A stretch of 48,722 nt of DNA, taken from contig JANQQW010000322.1 in assembly GCA_028284885.1 (NCBI GenBank), positions 1-48,722 on the forward strand, given 5' to 3'. The DNA comes from Planctomycetaceae bacterium. GTDB lineage: Bacteria; Planctomycetota; Planctomycetia; Planctomycetales; Planctomycetaceae. This document shows, in pieces, positions 1-8,667 of the stretch (positions within the stretch are counted from its first letter, which is position 1; each line of letters opens with the position of its first letter). The position numbers and the translations under genes were made by a program. The notes under the pieces were generated by a model, which made no database searches, was not told where the DNA came from, and saw only the letters and a program-made list of their open reading frames with translations.

Positions 1-1194
1 AAGGCGGGCGGCCGCGACCGCAACCCGGCCGGCCCGAGCTTCCGCGCCGGGAAGGAGCAGAAGCAGAAGGGCTACGTCGGCGCGTTCGAACGCTTCCTCG
101 ACGAACGACCGGCCGGCCAGCCGTTCTGCTTCTGGTTCGGCAGCAGCGACGCCCACCGCGGCTACGCCAAGGGCTCCGGGTTGAAGAAGGGCATGAAGCT
201 GGAACAGGCCGACGTCCCGACCTTCCTGCCGAACACCCCCGAAGTCCGCAGCGACCTGCTGGACTACGCCTTCGAGGTCGAACGGTTCGACGACGACTGC
301 GCGGGGATGCTCGAACTGCTGCGCGAGGCGGGCGAACTCCAGAACACGCTCGTCGTCGTCACGTCGGACAACGGCATGCCGTTCCCGCGAGCCAAGGCGA
401 ACTGCTACGAGTACGGGGTGCACATGCCGCTCGCGATCGGCTGGCCGAGCCGCGTGCCGGGCGGCCGCGTCGTCGACGACCTCGTCGGGTGGGTCGATCT
501 CACGGCGACCATCTACGACGCGACGGGCGTCGAGCCGCCGGGCGACCCGGGCCTCACCGGCCGCAGCCTGATGAACGTGCTCGACTCGATGAAGGAGGGC
601 CTCGTCGACTCGAGTCGGACGGCCGTCTTCACCGGCCGGGAACGGCACTCGTCGTCGCGGTTCAACTCGCTCAGCTACCCGCAACGGGCGATTCGCACGC
701 AGCGGTACCTCTACGTCCACAACTTCACGCCGGAACGCTGGCCGGCCGGAACGCCGCGGAAACTGGCCAACGGCAAGCTCGGTCCGGACCACGGCGGGTA
801 CCACGACATCGACGCCTGCCCCACGCTCAACTTCCTCATCGAGAATCGCGACGACCCGAAGATCGGACACTTCCTCCAGCTCTCCGTCGCCAAACGGCCG
901 GCCGCGGAACTGTTCGACGTCACCACCGACCCCGGCTGCCTGAAGAACCTCGCCGACGACCCGAAGCACGCCGAGGCGGCCGAGTCGCTGAGGAAGCAGT
1001 TGTTCGCCGAACTGGAACGAACGAGCGACCCGCGGGTGATCGGCAACGGCGACGTCTGGGAGACCTACCCCCGGTACAGCCCTCTCCGCTGGTTCCCCGT
1101 GCCGCAGTGGGCGAAGGACCACCCGGACCAGGTCCCCGTGCAGAAGTGGGTGGACGAGAAGCGCCCCGACTGGGCCCCCGCCGCCCCGCGTTGA
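1..1194 (+). CDS. Sulfatase, C-terminal part (5' end outside window)
   Basis: The reading frame is open from the first base of the window, so the start and the catalytic CxPxR cysteine lie upstream. What remains is about 397 residues. It contains the late sulfatase-fold motif VVVTSDNGMPF followed by HMPLAIGWP, which is the C-terminal metal-binding and substrate region of the alkaline-phosphatase superfamily. The end is a typical tail in which ELFDVTTDP and DDP mark the conserved segment of planctomycete sulfatases. Family knowledge says such enzymes hydrolyse sulfate esters of polysaccharides, usually in the periplasm. The substrate cannot be told from this fragment. A short gap separates it from the nuclease genes, which look unrelated in function. 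Confidence 0.9.
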   Translation, partial: KAGGRDRNPAGPSFRAGKEQKQKGYVGAFERFLDERPAGQPFCFWFGSSDAHRGYAKGSGLKKGMKLEQADVPTFLPNTPEVRSDLLDYAFEVERFDDDCAGMLELLREAGELQNTLVVVTSDNGMPFPRAKANCYEYGVHMPLAIGWPSRVPGGRVVDDLVGWVDLTATIYDATGVEPPGDPGLTGRSLMNVLDSMKEGLVDSSRTAVFTGRERHSSSRFNSLSYPQRAIRTQRYLYVHNFTPERWPAGTPRKLANGKLGPDHGGYHDIDACPTLNFLIENRDDPKIGHFLQLSVAKRPAAELFDVTTDPGCLKNLADDPKHAEAAESLRKQLFAELERTSDPRVIGNGDVWETYPRYSPLRWFPVPQWAKDHPDQVPVQKWVDEKRPDWAPAAPR

Positions 1195-1283
1195 CGTCGA
1201 TCCGGCTGAGCGGACGATCGCATTGCAGCGACCGGATCCGCTAACCTGTACGGCGGTACGGACGCGGATTCAGGGAAGAGACA

Positions 1284-2534
1284 ATGAAGTTCCTGCACAC
1301 GGCGGACTGGCACGTCGACAGCCCGCTCCGCGGACTGGAGCGGTACGAGGGAGCGCCGGTCGAACGGATTCGGCGAGCGACCCGCGACGCGGCCGAGAAC
1401 GTCGTCACCCTCGCGATCGACGAGGGCGTCGATTTCGTCGTGATCGCCGGCGACCTGTTCGACGGCCGCTGGCCCGACATGCAGACGGGGCTGTGGACGG
1501 CCAACCAGTTCCGTCGACTGGAGCGTGAGGGCATTCGCGTCTACCTGCTCCGCGGCAACCACGACGCCGCCAGCGAGGTGCCGCAACGGGTGCGGTGGCC
1601 GGAGAACGTGTTCGAGTTCTCCGTCGAGCAGCCGCAGACGATCGTCGACGAGGCGGCCGGCGTCGCCCTGCACGGACAGGGGTTCCCGCAGCGAGAGGTC
1701 TCCGAGGACCTCGCCGCCGGCTACCCGGACCCCGTCCCGAACCAGTTCAACGTCGGCGTGCTGCACACCAGCCTGACCGGCGACCCGCAGCACGACTCCT
1801 ACGCCGCGACGACCGAAGACGTGCTCGCCCTGCGTGGGTACGACTACTGGGCCCTCGGCCACGTGCACACCCGCCGCGAGATTCGCGAGGAGCCGTTCAT
1901 CGCATTCTCCGGCAATCCGCAGGGGCGACACGTCAACGAACGGGGGGCGAAGGGCTGCTACCTCGTCACCGTCGAGAACCACCGGCCGCGGGTCGAGTTC
2001 CGCCCGACCGACGTGCTCCGCTGGGCCTTGGCCGAGGTCGAACTCGACGAGCAGGCGACGTTCGAGGACCTGCTCGAACAGACGCGGGAACGACTGCAGA
2101 CCCTGCGAGACGAGGCCGAGGGGCGGTTCCTCGCCGTGCGACTCGAGGTGCGGGGCACGTGCGGGTTCCACGCCCGGCTCGTGGACCGGTCCGGCCGCGA
2201 GGAGGCGGTCACGGGCCTTCGCGACGTGGCCAACTCGCTCGACGACGTCTGGCTGGAACGGATCGCGATCGCGACGTCCGCCCCGCTCGACGTGGAGCGT
2301 CTCCGCGGCGGCGGCGACCTCGTGGGGGAACTGCTCCGTGACCTACAGCAGTGGACCGAAGCGGACGACGACCGCCTGACCGAACTCGCCGAGGTGCTCG
2401 CACCGCTCGCGTCGAAGGCGGGTGTCGAGCTCGACGCGGCCGGTGTCCGGCTCGACGACCCGCGGCAGGTTCGCCGCTGGCTGTCGCAGGCGGAAGGGAT
2501 TCTCTCGACCTTGTTGGTGGAGCAGGACGCGTGA
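1284..2534 (+). CDS. YhaO/SbcD-like DNA repair exonuclease (metallophosphoesterase)
   Basis: 416 residues. This is a calcineurin-type metallophosphoesterase of the Mre11/SbcD/YhaO class. The metal-binding motifs appear in order: HTADWHVDS at the N terminus (Asp8, His10), GDLFDG, RGNHDA, a central LHTSL and ALGHVHTRREI. SbcD-type proteins are Mn-dependent nucleases that work with an SbcC/Rad50-type ATPase at DNA ends. That partner is encoded immediately downstream and overlaps by four bases (GTGA), so the two are translationally coupled. The ATG at 1284 follows a purine-rich stretch (gggaagagaca). I prefer the YhaO label over classical SbcD because of the opening sequence and the partner's architecture; the nuclease role itself is secure. 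Confidence 0.9.
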   Translation: MKFLHTADWHVDSPLRGLERYEGAPVERIRRATRDAAENVVTLAIDEGVDFVVIAGDLFDGRWPDMQTGLWTANQFRRLEREGIRVYLLRGNHDAASEVPQRVRWPENVFEFSVEQPQTIVDEAAGVALHGQGFPQREVSEDLAAGYPDPVPNQFNVGVLHTSLTGDPQHDSYAATTEDVLALRGYDYWALGHVHTRREIREEPFIAFSGNPQGRHVNERGAKGCYLVTVENHRPRVEFRPTDVLRWALAEVELDEQATFEDLLEQTRERLQTLRDEAEGRFLAVRLEVRGTCGFHARLVDRSGREEAVTGLRDVANSLDDVWLERIAIATSAPLDVERLRGGGDLVGELLRDLQQWTEADDDRLTELAEVLAPLASKAGVELDAAGVRLDDPRQVRRWLSQAEGILSTLLVEQDA

Positions 2535-5500
2535 AGCTGATTTCGCTCAACGTCGAGAACTTCGGCGTCTACTCGGGGGACCACTTCGAGTTCTCGTCCC
2601 GCGACGACCACGGCGGGTTCTGCCTCGTGCACGGCCGGAACGAGAGCGGCAAGACCACCTTGCTGCAGCTCGTCCGCGAGTCGTTGTTCGGATTCCGTTC
2701 CCGCAACAACCCGTACGACTTCGGCGACTACAAGGGCGAGGTTGCCGCCAAGGTTCGCTGCGAACTCCGCGACGGGCGGCTGCTGTGGTTCCGTCGACGC
2801 AAGGGAACCAAGGACCGCGTGGCGGGCGAGTTCGAGGGGAGCCGCGAACCGGTCGACGAGGAGTCGCTCGACAGGCTGCTCGCCGCGAGCAGCGAGCTGT
2901 ACGAGCACGTGTTCGCGTTCTCCGTCGCCGAGTTGTCCGCGGGCGAGAAGAGTCTTCGTGACGCCGGCCTGACCGAGGCGTTGTTCGGCGGCGGCATCGG
3001 CGGCCTCGCCCGCTTCCGCGAGCTGCGAGACCGTGTGCAGACCGAGCACCAGGAACTGTTCAAACCACGGGCTCGGAATCCGCGGGTGAACGCGTTGCTG
3101 CAGTCGATCGTCAAGACCCGAAGCGCCGTGACCGAGGCCGCGGCCGACCCGCGGGAGTACGCCCGGCTGCGGGAGGAACTCGAAGCGAGCGGGGCCGAGG
3201 GCGAGCAGGTCCGTGACACGCTCGCGGAACTCCGTGCCGAGGAACTGCGGCTCGACCGAGCCGTGCGGGCCCTGCCGACGTGGGTGCGTCGTCGCGTGTT
3301 GTTGGAGGAGACCGCCACGGTCGAACCCGACGGGCCGACCTTGCCGGCGACGACGACGAACGAGTTCGAGGAACTCGCGCACCGACTCGCGAACGTCGAG
3401 TCGGACCTCGCCCGGATCGAGTCGGAACTCGTCACGGCGACGAACGAAGAGGGCAACGGAGGCGAGACCGGCCTGCCGGTCGAGATTCCGCCGGAGGTCG
3501 AGGACCGGGTCCGCGTGCTCGCCGAGGAGGTGGGTCGCGTGCGGGCGATGCGAGCCGACGTCCCGAAGCGGCGGCACGAGGCCGAGGCGATCCTCGACCG
3601 CGTTCGCCGACGTGTCACCGAGGTGAACGCCGACTGGACGATCGAGGACCCCGACCGCTTCGCCACGTCCGCCGTCGACCGGGCCCGCGTCCGGCGGCTG
3701 GGCGAACAGGAGAGCAGTCTGCGCGAACGGGAGGGGATCGCGCGGTCGGAGCTCAACGGGCTCGAACGTGGGCTTGCGGGCGTTCGCAGCCGACTCGACC
3801 GACTGCCGCCGAACCCGCGGGCCGCGGGGCTGGCCGAACTGCTCGGCCGCGTCGACTCCTACCGCCGCGAGAAGACGCGACTCGGCGAGCTGGACCACGA
3901 GATCGAGCGACTCGACGTGCGAGCCGAGGCGATTCGGTCGGAACTCTGTCGGCACGTCGGCGTCGAGACGATCGACGAGTCGAAGCTGCCGACGCCGATG
4001 TCGAGCGTCGTCGAAGAGTACGCCGAACACCGCGGCGAACTCGCCGAGACGCACGAGCAAGCCTCGCGGCGGTACCGCGAGGTCTCGGAGGAGGTCGCGC
4101 GGATCGACGACGCCCTCGAACGCCTGCAGTCCGGCGACGCTCCGCCCGACGAGACGACGATCGAGGGACTCCGGCGGAAACGGGACGAGGCCTGGGGGTC
4201 GATCCGGGCCCGCTACGTCGAGTCCGACGACTCCGTCGAACCCGTGTCGCCCGACGAGTACGAGTCCATCGTCCGCGACACGGACGACACGGCGGACGAC
4301 CGCATCCGCCGCGCGGAAGAGGTTGCGCGGATCGAGCAGATGCGAGCCGAGCGAGAGCGAGCCGTCGCACGTCTCGAGGAGCCGGCCCGGATTCTCGAGG
4401 CCGTCACGTGTTCGCTCGAGGAGTTCGACGCGAACTGGACACGGATGTGGGCCCCGTGCGGCTTCGAGCCCGGATCGCCGCGGGTCATGTCCGAGTGGAT
4501 GCGGCAGTTCGAGGAGTCACGCGCGTTGGCGTCTCGCCGCACGGAACTCGCGGGCGAACGAACGTCGCTGGCGGAGTCGGTGGACCGCTTCGAGTCCACG
4601 GTCCTGCGGGCCTTCAAGCAGGCGGGTGACGTCGACGAGGCGCTGCGGCAGGCCCGCGAGGAGCACGAACGGACGGTCGTCCAGTCGCGGGAACGGGACC
4701 GGTTGAACGAGCAGCTCCCGACGCTCGAGGCGAACCGGAACGGGATCGACGAGACCTGCCGCGAGTTGGCCGCCGAACGAGGTCAGTGGGACTCGTCCCG
4801 TCGGGAGTTGATGCGGTCGCTGGGCCTGCCCGAGGACTGGGACGTCGCTCTTGCGGACGCGATTCTCGGAGAGGTCGTCGAACTGCTCCGGGAGCACGAC
4901 GAGGCGGAACGGCTGCGGGCCCGCGTGGCGGAGATGCTGGAGGAGTGCGACCGGTTCGAGCAGGACGTCCGCGCGACTGCCGAGGCGATCGGGGAGTCGG
5001 CCGGGGCCGAGGACGCACTCGAAACGCTCGAACGGTTGCGTCGCTCGTGCGAGGAACGCCGCAGCGCCCGATCGCGGCGGGAGGCCGTCGAGCAGTCGCG
5101 CCGGGAGACGGCGGCCCGACTGACTCGCCTGCGTGAGGAGCGGGACACGCTCGGGAAGGAGATCGACCACCTCGTCGAGGCGACCGGACTTCCCATGCGA
5201 GCGGCCGTTCGCGAGGCGGCCGAACGGTCGGGCCGGGTCGCCGGCCTGCGAATCGAAGTGGGCACACTCGAACGCGAGCTGAGAATCGTCTTCGAGGGGG
5301 CGACGGTCGAGGAGATCGGGACGACCCTCGACGACGTCGACTCGGAAGAGGTCGAACGCCGCCTCGAAGAGGTGCGGGGCCGGCTGGCCGACGTGCAGTC
5401 CGAGCGGGACCGAGTCGCCGAGCGGCGTGGGGCCCTGCGGGAGCGACTCGACTCGTTCGAGGGGGACAACGACGCCACCGCGGTGGCCGGCGAACTGGAG

Positions 5501-6136
5501 GGGCTGCGGGCCGAGCTCGTCTCGGCCGTCGACCGGTGGGCTCCGCTCGTCCTCGTGCAGCACCTGATCACGCGGGCCGTCGAGCGGTTCGAGCGGGACC
5601 ACCAGCCGGCCATCCTGGCGGAGGTCTCGAACCTGTTCGAGCGGATGACCGACGGGCGGTACGTCGGGCTGCAGCGAAAGCTCGACGAGGCGGGGACGCT
5701 GACCGTCGAGCGGTCCGACGGCGAGCTCCTCGAGCCGCTGCAACTGAGCACCGGGGCCCGCGAGCAGTTGTACCTTGCGATTCGACTCGCCTTCGCCCTC
5801 CGGTACTCCGAACGGGCCGAGCCGCTGCCGGTCGTGATGGACGACGTGCTCGTCAACTTCGACGAGGACCGGGCCCGTCGCACGCTGGAGGTGCTCGTCG
5901 AGGTCTCGGAGCGGGTGCAGGTGCTGTTCCTGACGTGCCACCGGCACGTCGTGGACCTGGTGCGAGAGGTCGTGCCAGACCTGCGTGCGATCGAGTTGAC
6001 GCCGAGCGGCCCGGTCTCCGGGCTGCCGTCTCGGCGGGTGGACGAGCCGGCGGGCGATCCTCCCCGACGGCCGCGGCGGTCTCGTTCGAGCGACGTCGCC
6101 GAGGACGCGCATCCGACACTCTTCCCCGGTTCGTGA
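2531..6136 (+). CDS. YhaN/SbcC-like SMC-type ATPase
   Basis: About 1201 residues from a GTG at 2531 that overlaps the stop of the nuclease gene. The frame is open further upstream, but the conserved beginning KLISLNVENFGVYSG fits this GTG. The N-terminal Walker A is GRNESGKTTLLQL. The centre is a long Glu/Arg-rich coiled coil. The C terminus carries the ABC signature LSTGAREQLYLAIR and a Walker B region VVMDDVLVNFDEDR. This is the Rad50/SbcC/YhaN layout, in which ATP-driven head engagement controls the partner nuclease during end processing. No zinc-hook CxxC is obvious in the coiled coil, which favours YhaN over SbcC. The last 40 or so residues form a basic, Pro/Arg-rich tail without a recognised domain. 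Confidence 0.9.
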   Translation: MKLISLNVENFGVYSGDHFEFSSRDDHGGFCLVHGRNESGKTTLLQLVRESLFGFRSRNNPYDFGDYKGEVAAKVRCELRDGRLLWFRRRKGTKDRVAGEFEGSREPVDEESLDRLLAASSELYEHVFAFSVAELSAGEKSLRDAGLTEALFGGGIGGLARFRELRDRVQTEHQELFKPRARNPRVNALLQSIVKTRSAVTEAAADPREYARLREELEASGAEGEQVRDTLAELRAEELRLDRAVRALPTWVRRRVLLEETATVEPDGPTLPATTTNEFEELAHRLANVESDLARIESELVTATNEEGNGGETGLPVEIPPEVEDRVRVLAEEVGRVRAMRADVPKRRHEAEAILDRVRRRVTEVNADWTIEDPDRFATSAVDRARVRRLGEQESSLREREGIARSELNGLERGLAGVRSRLDRLPPNPRAAGLAELLGRVDSYRREKTRLGELDHEIERLDVRAEAIRSELCRHVGVETIDESKLPTPMSSVVEEYAEHRGELAETHEQASRRYREVSEEVARIDDALERLQSGDAPPDETTIEGLRRKRDEAWGSIRARYVESDDSVEPVSPDEYESIVRDTDDTADDRIRRAEEVARIEQMRAERERAVARLEEPARILEAVTCSLEEFDANWTRMWAPCGFEPGSPRVMSEWMRQFEESRALASRRTELAGERTSLAESVDRFESTVLRAFKQAGDVDEALRQAREEHERTVVQSRERDRLNEQLPTLEANRNGIDETCRELAAERGQWDSSRRELMRSLGLPEDWDVALADAILGEVVELLREHDEAERLRARVAEMLEECDRFEQDVRATAEAIGESAGAEDALETLERLRRSCEERRSARSRREAVEQSRRETAARLTRLREERDTLGKEIDHLVEATGLPMRAAVREAAERSGRVAGLRIEVGTLERELRIVFEGATVEEIGTTLDDVDSEEVERRLEEVRGRLADVQSERDRVAERRGALRERLDSFEGDNDATAVAGELEGLRAELVSAVDRWAPLVLVQHLITRAVERFERDHQPAILAEVSNLFERMTDGRYVGLQRKLDEAGTLTVERSDGELLEPLQLSTGAREQLYLAIRLAFALRYSERAEPLPVVMDDVLVNFDEDRARRTLEVLVEVSERVQVLFLTCHRHVVDLVREVVPDLRAIELTPSGPVSGLPSRRVDEPAGDPPRRPRRSRSSDVAEDAHPTLFPGS

Positions 6137-6292
6137 CGAGCGTCACGACCGGGAGGTTCGTCGGGAACACGCCAGCCGACCGGCCACGCCAGCCGGCCCG
6201 CGTGCTTGTCCGAAGGAAGAGTTGCTGGTCCAATCGACTCAAGGACGACGTTCCGCGCAGGAGGCGCCGGATTCCCACGCCGGGAGCCGCGA

Positions 6293-6664
6293 GTGATCCC
6301 CCGTCCGGCTGAAGCCCGCGTCACGCTCGAAGACGACTCCCACGGCCTCGAGTACGTCGTCCGGTTCGTGTACACGATGCAGGACCCCGACGACGAGGTC
6401 CGGCTCGAGCGGGTCGAGGTGTTGGAGGTCCGCCAACGCTCGGACGACGGTCGCGTCGTCGCCTCGGACACCAGCACGTCCGTTCGCAGGCACGACGAGC
6501 GAGTCTGGGAACTGCTGGAGGACGACCCGGCCACGCTCGAACGCGTGGAGGAGGAGTGTCGTCGCGCGGCCACCCGTCGGCCGGACGCCGCCCGTTCGTC
6601 CACGGGCCGGTGGATGCAGCACGTCCGGCTGAACTCGACCAGCGAGCAACGCGGAGCCGGTTGA
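6293..6664 (+). CDS. Small protein of unknown function
   Basis: 123 residues from a GTG at 6293, which has a GGAG about eight bases upstream. An in-frame TTG at 6206 would add 29 low-complexity residues and has poorer support. The protein is acidic in its middle (a YTMQDPDDEVRLERVEVLEVRQ segment runs over residues 23-44) and Arg-rich at the end. It looks like a small soluble alpha/beta protein with no signal peptide or membrane segment. I recognise no family. It sits downstream of the nuclease/ATPase pair after a 156-base gap and converges with the DNA ligase gene. A link to DNA repair would be guesswork from position. Confidence 0.55.
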   Translation: MIPRPAEARVTLEDDSHGLEYVVRFVYTMQDPDDEVRLERVEVLEVRQRSDDGRVVASDTSTSVRRHDERVWELLEDDPATLERVEEECRRAATRRPDAARSSTGRWMQHVRLNSTSEQRGAG

Positions 6665-6675
6665 GGCGAAACGGC

Positions 6676-8619
6676 TCAGCCGACCCGCTGCCGCAGGTAC
6701 ATCTCCTCGATCGCCCCGACCGTGTCTGCCTCGAGGGCGGACTTGTCGCTGCGGATGACGGCGAGCTTCGGGTCCCGCAGGCTGAGTTCGCCGCTCCCTT
6801 GTTCGCGGGTGATCCCCTCGAACTTCACCGTGACCACGATGTGCGGCCGCAGCTCGACGCCCGGCCGGACGCCCGAGGCGGAGGGACGTTCGATCCGGGC
6901 CCCGGTCATCAGGCCCTCCCTGGTGATCTCGTGCTGAATCTCGGCGTCGCGGACGCGGTCCACCCCGGCGACGTCCCCGACGAACTGGTAGCCGCCGTCC
7001 GGCTTGCGAGCGGCGACGACGTAAGACCCGAACGTCCCCGCGTACTCCTTCGTCGTCACGGCGTACGTCGCTCCGATGACGACGAGGTCGAGCGTGATCT
7101 CCGGTTTCCGCTTCCGCCAGTTCGGGTCGCGGGTCGCGAGCAGGTAGGGGGCGGAGAGATTCTTCGTGATGATGCCCTCGTAACCCTGGGCCCGGAAGTG
7201 GTGGAACAGTCGGTTCAGGTCGTTCTTGTCGCCCGCGAGTTGCCCCTCCGAGACGACGAACGGCACCGGCAGCGGGGCGTTCGACAGCGGCGCGACGAGT
7301 CCCTGCAGCAGCTGGCGGCGCTGCTGCAACGGCTGGCCGGTCAGGTCGCTGCCGTTGCAGTAAATCAGGTCGAAGGCGGCGAACTTCAGGTTGACCGGCT
7401 TGGCGACCTCGCCCTGCAACGATGAGTAGACCTCGTACACGGTCGCTGGCCGGACGACGCCTTCGAGGTCGAGCACCGTCCCGTACAACTCGCCGTCGAG
7501 GATGCCGTTGGCCGCGGGGAGTTGGCGGATCGACGTGTCGAGCCCCGGCACGAGCTCCAGCCAGTCGCCCCGGTTCCGCGTGTACGCCCCGCAGAGGACG
7601 GTGCCGCGGGCGTCGGTCGACTTGTGCAGCATCAGCCGTATGCCGTCGTACTTTCGTTCCACCCACACCGGGAACTCGCCCGGCTCCAACTCGTCGGTCG
7701 TCCCGGTCGCAAGGGTCGGCTTGACGGGCACGAGCGGCTGCAGCTGAATCCGCTTCAGTCCGTCCGCTCCCTCGTCGCGGAGCACACGGGCCACCTCGAA
7801 CGCGTCGGTCAACGCCATCGCGTGCGAGACCTGCTCCTCCGGCACGCCGAACTTCTCGGCGAGCAGCCTCGCGACCACGGACCCCTGGTACTCGAAGCCG
7901 AGCCCCGCCTTGCGGAGTGCGAGCCGTGCGAGGAAGTACGCCTCCAGCTTGCCGCATCGTTGCAACAGCGACCGCAGCAACTCGAACTTCTCGTTCGTCC
8001 GGCAGTCCGGGAGGAACCGCAGCGTCCGCAGGACCTCGGCCGACGTCAGCGGGTTGTCGGAGACGAGTTGCGGGCGACTCTCGGCGAAGAGGACGGCGAC
8101 CTCGCCGACCCGCGTGAGCCGGTCGAGCAGTTCGTTCCGAGTCGTCATCTCGACCGACCGCAGAAGTCGCAGCAGGCTGTCCCGCCGGATCGTGCTGCGT
8201 CGGCCGTGGAAGGCGTCGCCGAGGGCGCACCCCAGCTTCTCGACGAGCGTGAGCCCGACCTCCCGGTCGAGGAAGTCCCGGACGAGAGCCTCCTTCTCCG
8301 CGGCCGCGAGCGGCGGCCCGGTCCGAGTCCCGAACATCTGGGCCGTGCGAACGGGAGCGAGCGACGCGAGCGGCAGGAACAGGCCCGTGCAGAGGCTGTG
8401 GAACGGAATCGAGTCGAACGCTTCCGCCGGCAGCGTCTCCCCCTCGTCGAGCTCCTCGGTCATCCGCTCGACGGCGAACTGCAGGTGCCGCGGAATTCGC
8501 AGCACGTCGGCGACGTACTCCTCGTCGAGCCGCCTGCGGCCGATCCCGGTCCCGAACTCGGAGAGCGACCGGGCCGAGCGAAACCAGTCGACGACGTCGT
8601 GGCTGCGGACGAACTTCAC
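6676..8619 (-). CDS. ATP-dependent DNA ligase
   Basis: 647 residues with the layout of archaeal/eukaryotic-type ATP-dependent ligases. An alpha-helical N-terminal DNA-binding region (about residues 1-290) is followed by the nucleotidyltransferase domain. There motif I is ERKYDGIR, with the adenylated lysine at about 323. FAAFDLIYCNGSDL (motif III region), EGIITKN (motif IV) and LDLVVIGA (motif V) follow. The C terminus is an OB-fold region with VTVKFEGITR. These enzymes seal nicks using ATP, in contrast to the NAD-dependent LigA that most bacteria use for replication, so a repair role is likely. The gene follows the DinG-like helicase by 48 bases on the same strand, which suggests co-transcription. 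Confidence 0.92.
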   Translation of the reverse strand: MKFVRSHDVVDWFRSARSLSEFGTGIGRRRLDEEYVADVLRIPRHLQFAVERMTEELDEGETLPAEAFDSIPFHSLCTGLFLPLASLAPVRTAQMFGTRTGPPLAAAEKEALVRDFLDREVGLTLVEKLGCALGDAFHGRRSTIRRDSLLRLLRSVEMTTRNELLDRLTRVGEVAVLFAESRPQLVSDNPLTSAEVLRTLRFLPDCRTNEKFELLRSLLQRCGKLEAYFLARLALRKAGLGFEYQGSVVARLLAEKFGVPEEQVSHAMALTDAFEVARVLRDEGADGLKRIQLQPLVPVKPTLATGTTDELEPGEFPVWVERKYDGIRLMLHKSTDARGTVLCGAYTRNRGDWLELVPGLDTSIRQLPAANGILDGELYGTVLDLEGVVRPATVYEVYSSLQGEVAKPVNLKFAAFDLIYCNGSDLTGQPLQQRRQLLQGLVAPLSNAPLPVPFVVSEGQLAGDKNDLNRLFHHFRAQGYEGIITKNLSAPYLLATRDPNWRKRKPEITLDLVVIGATYAVTTKEYAGTFGSYVVAARKPDGGYQFVGDVAGVDRVRDAEIQHEITREGLMTGARIERPSASGVRPGVELRPHIVVTVKFEGITREQGSGELSLRDPKLAVIRSDKSALEADTVGAIEEMYLRQRVG

Positions 8620-8667
8620 GCGGCTTCTCCTCGGGGCGATGCCGTCACTGTAGCGAGCCGTCGGACC

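Noticed and set aside
1958..4060. Very long minus-strand frames opposite the nuclease and ATPase genes
   Set aside because: They mirror real genes, are Arg/Ser/Pro-rich without domains and result from high GC codon use.
6132..6147. Perfect palindrome CGTGACG-AG-CGTCACG overlapping the stop of the YhaN-like gene
   Set aside because: A 2-base centre makes a poor RNA hairpin and there is no U-run; it could be a binding site, but nothing ties it to a gene, so it is not claimed.
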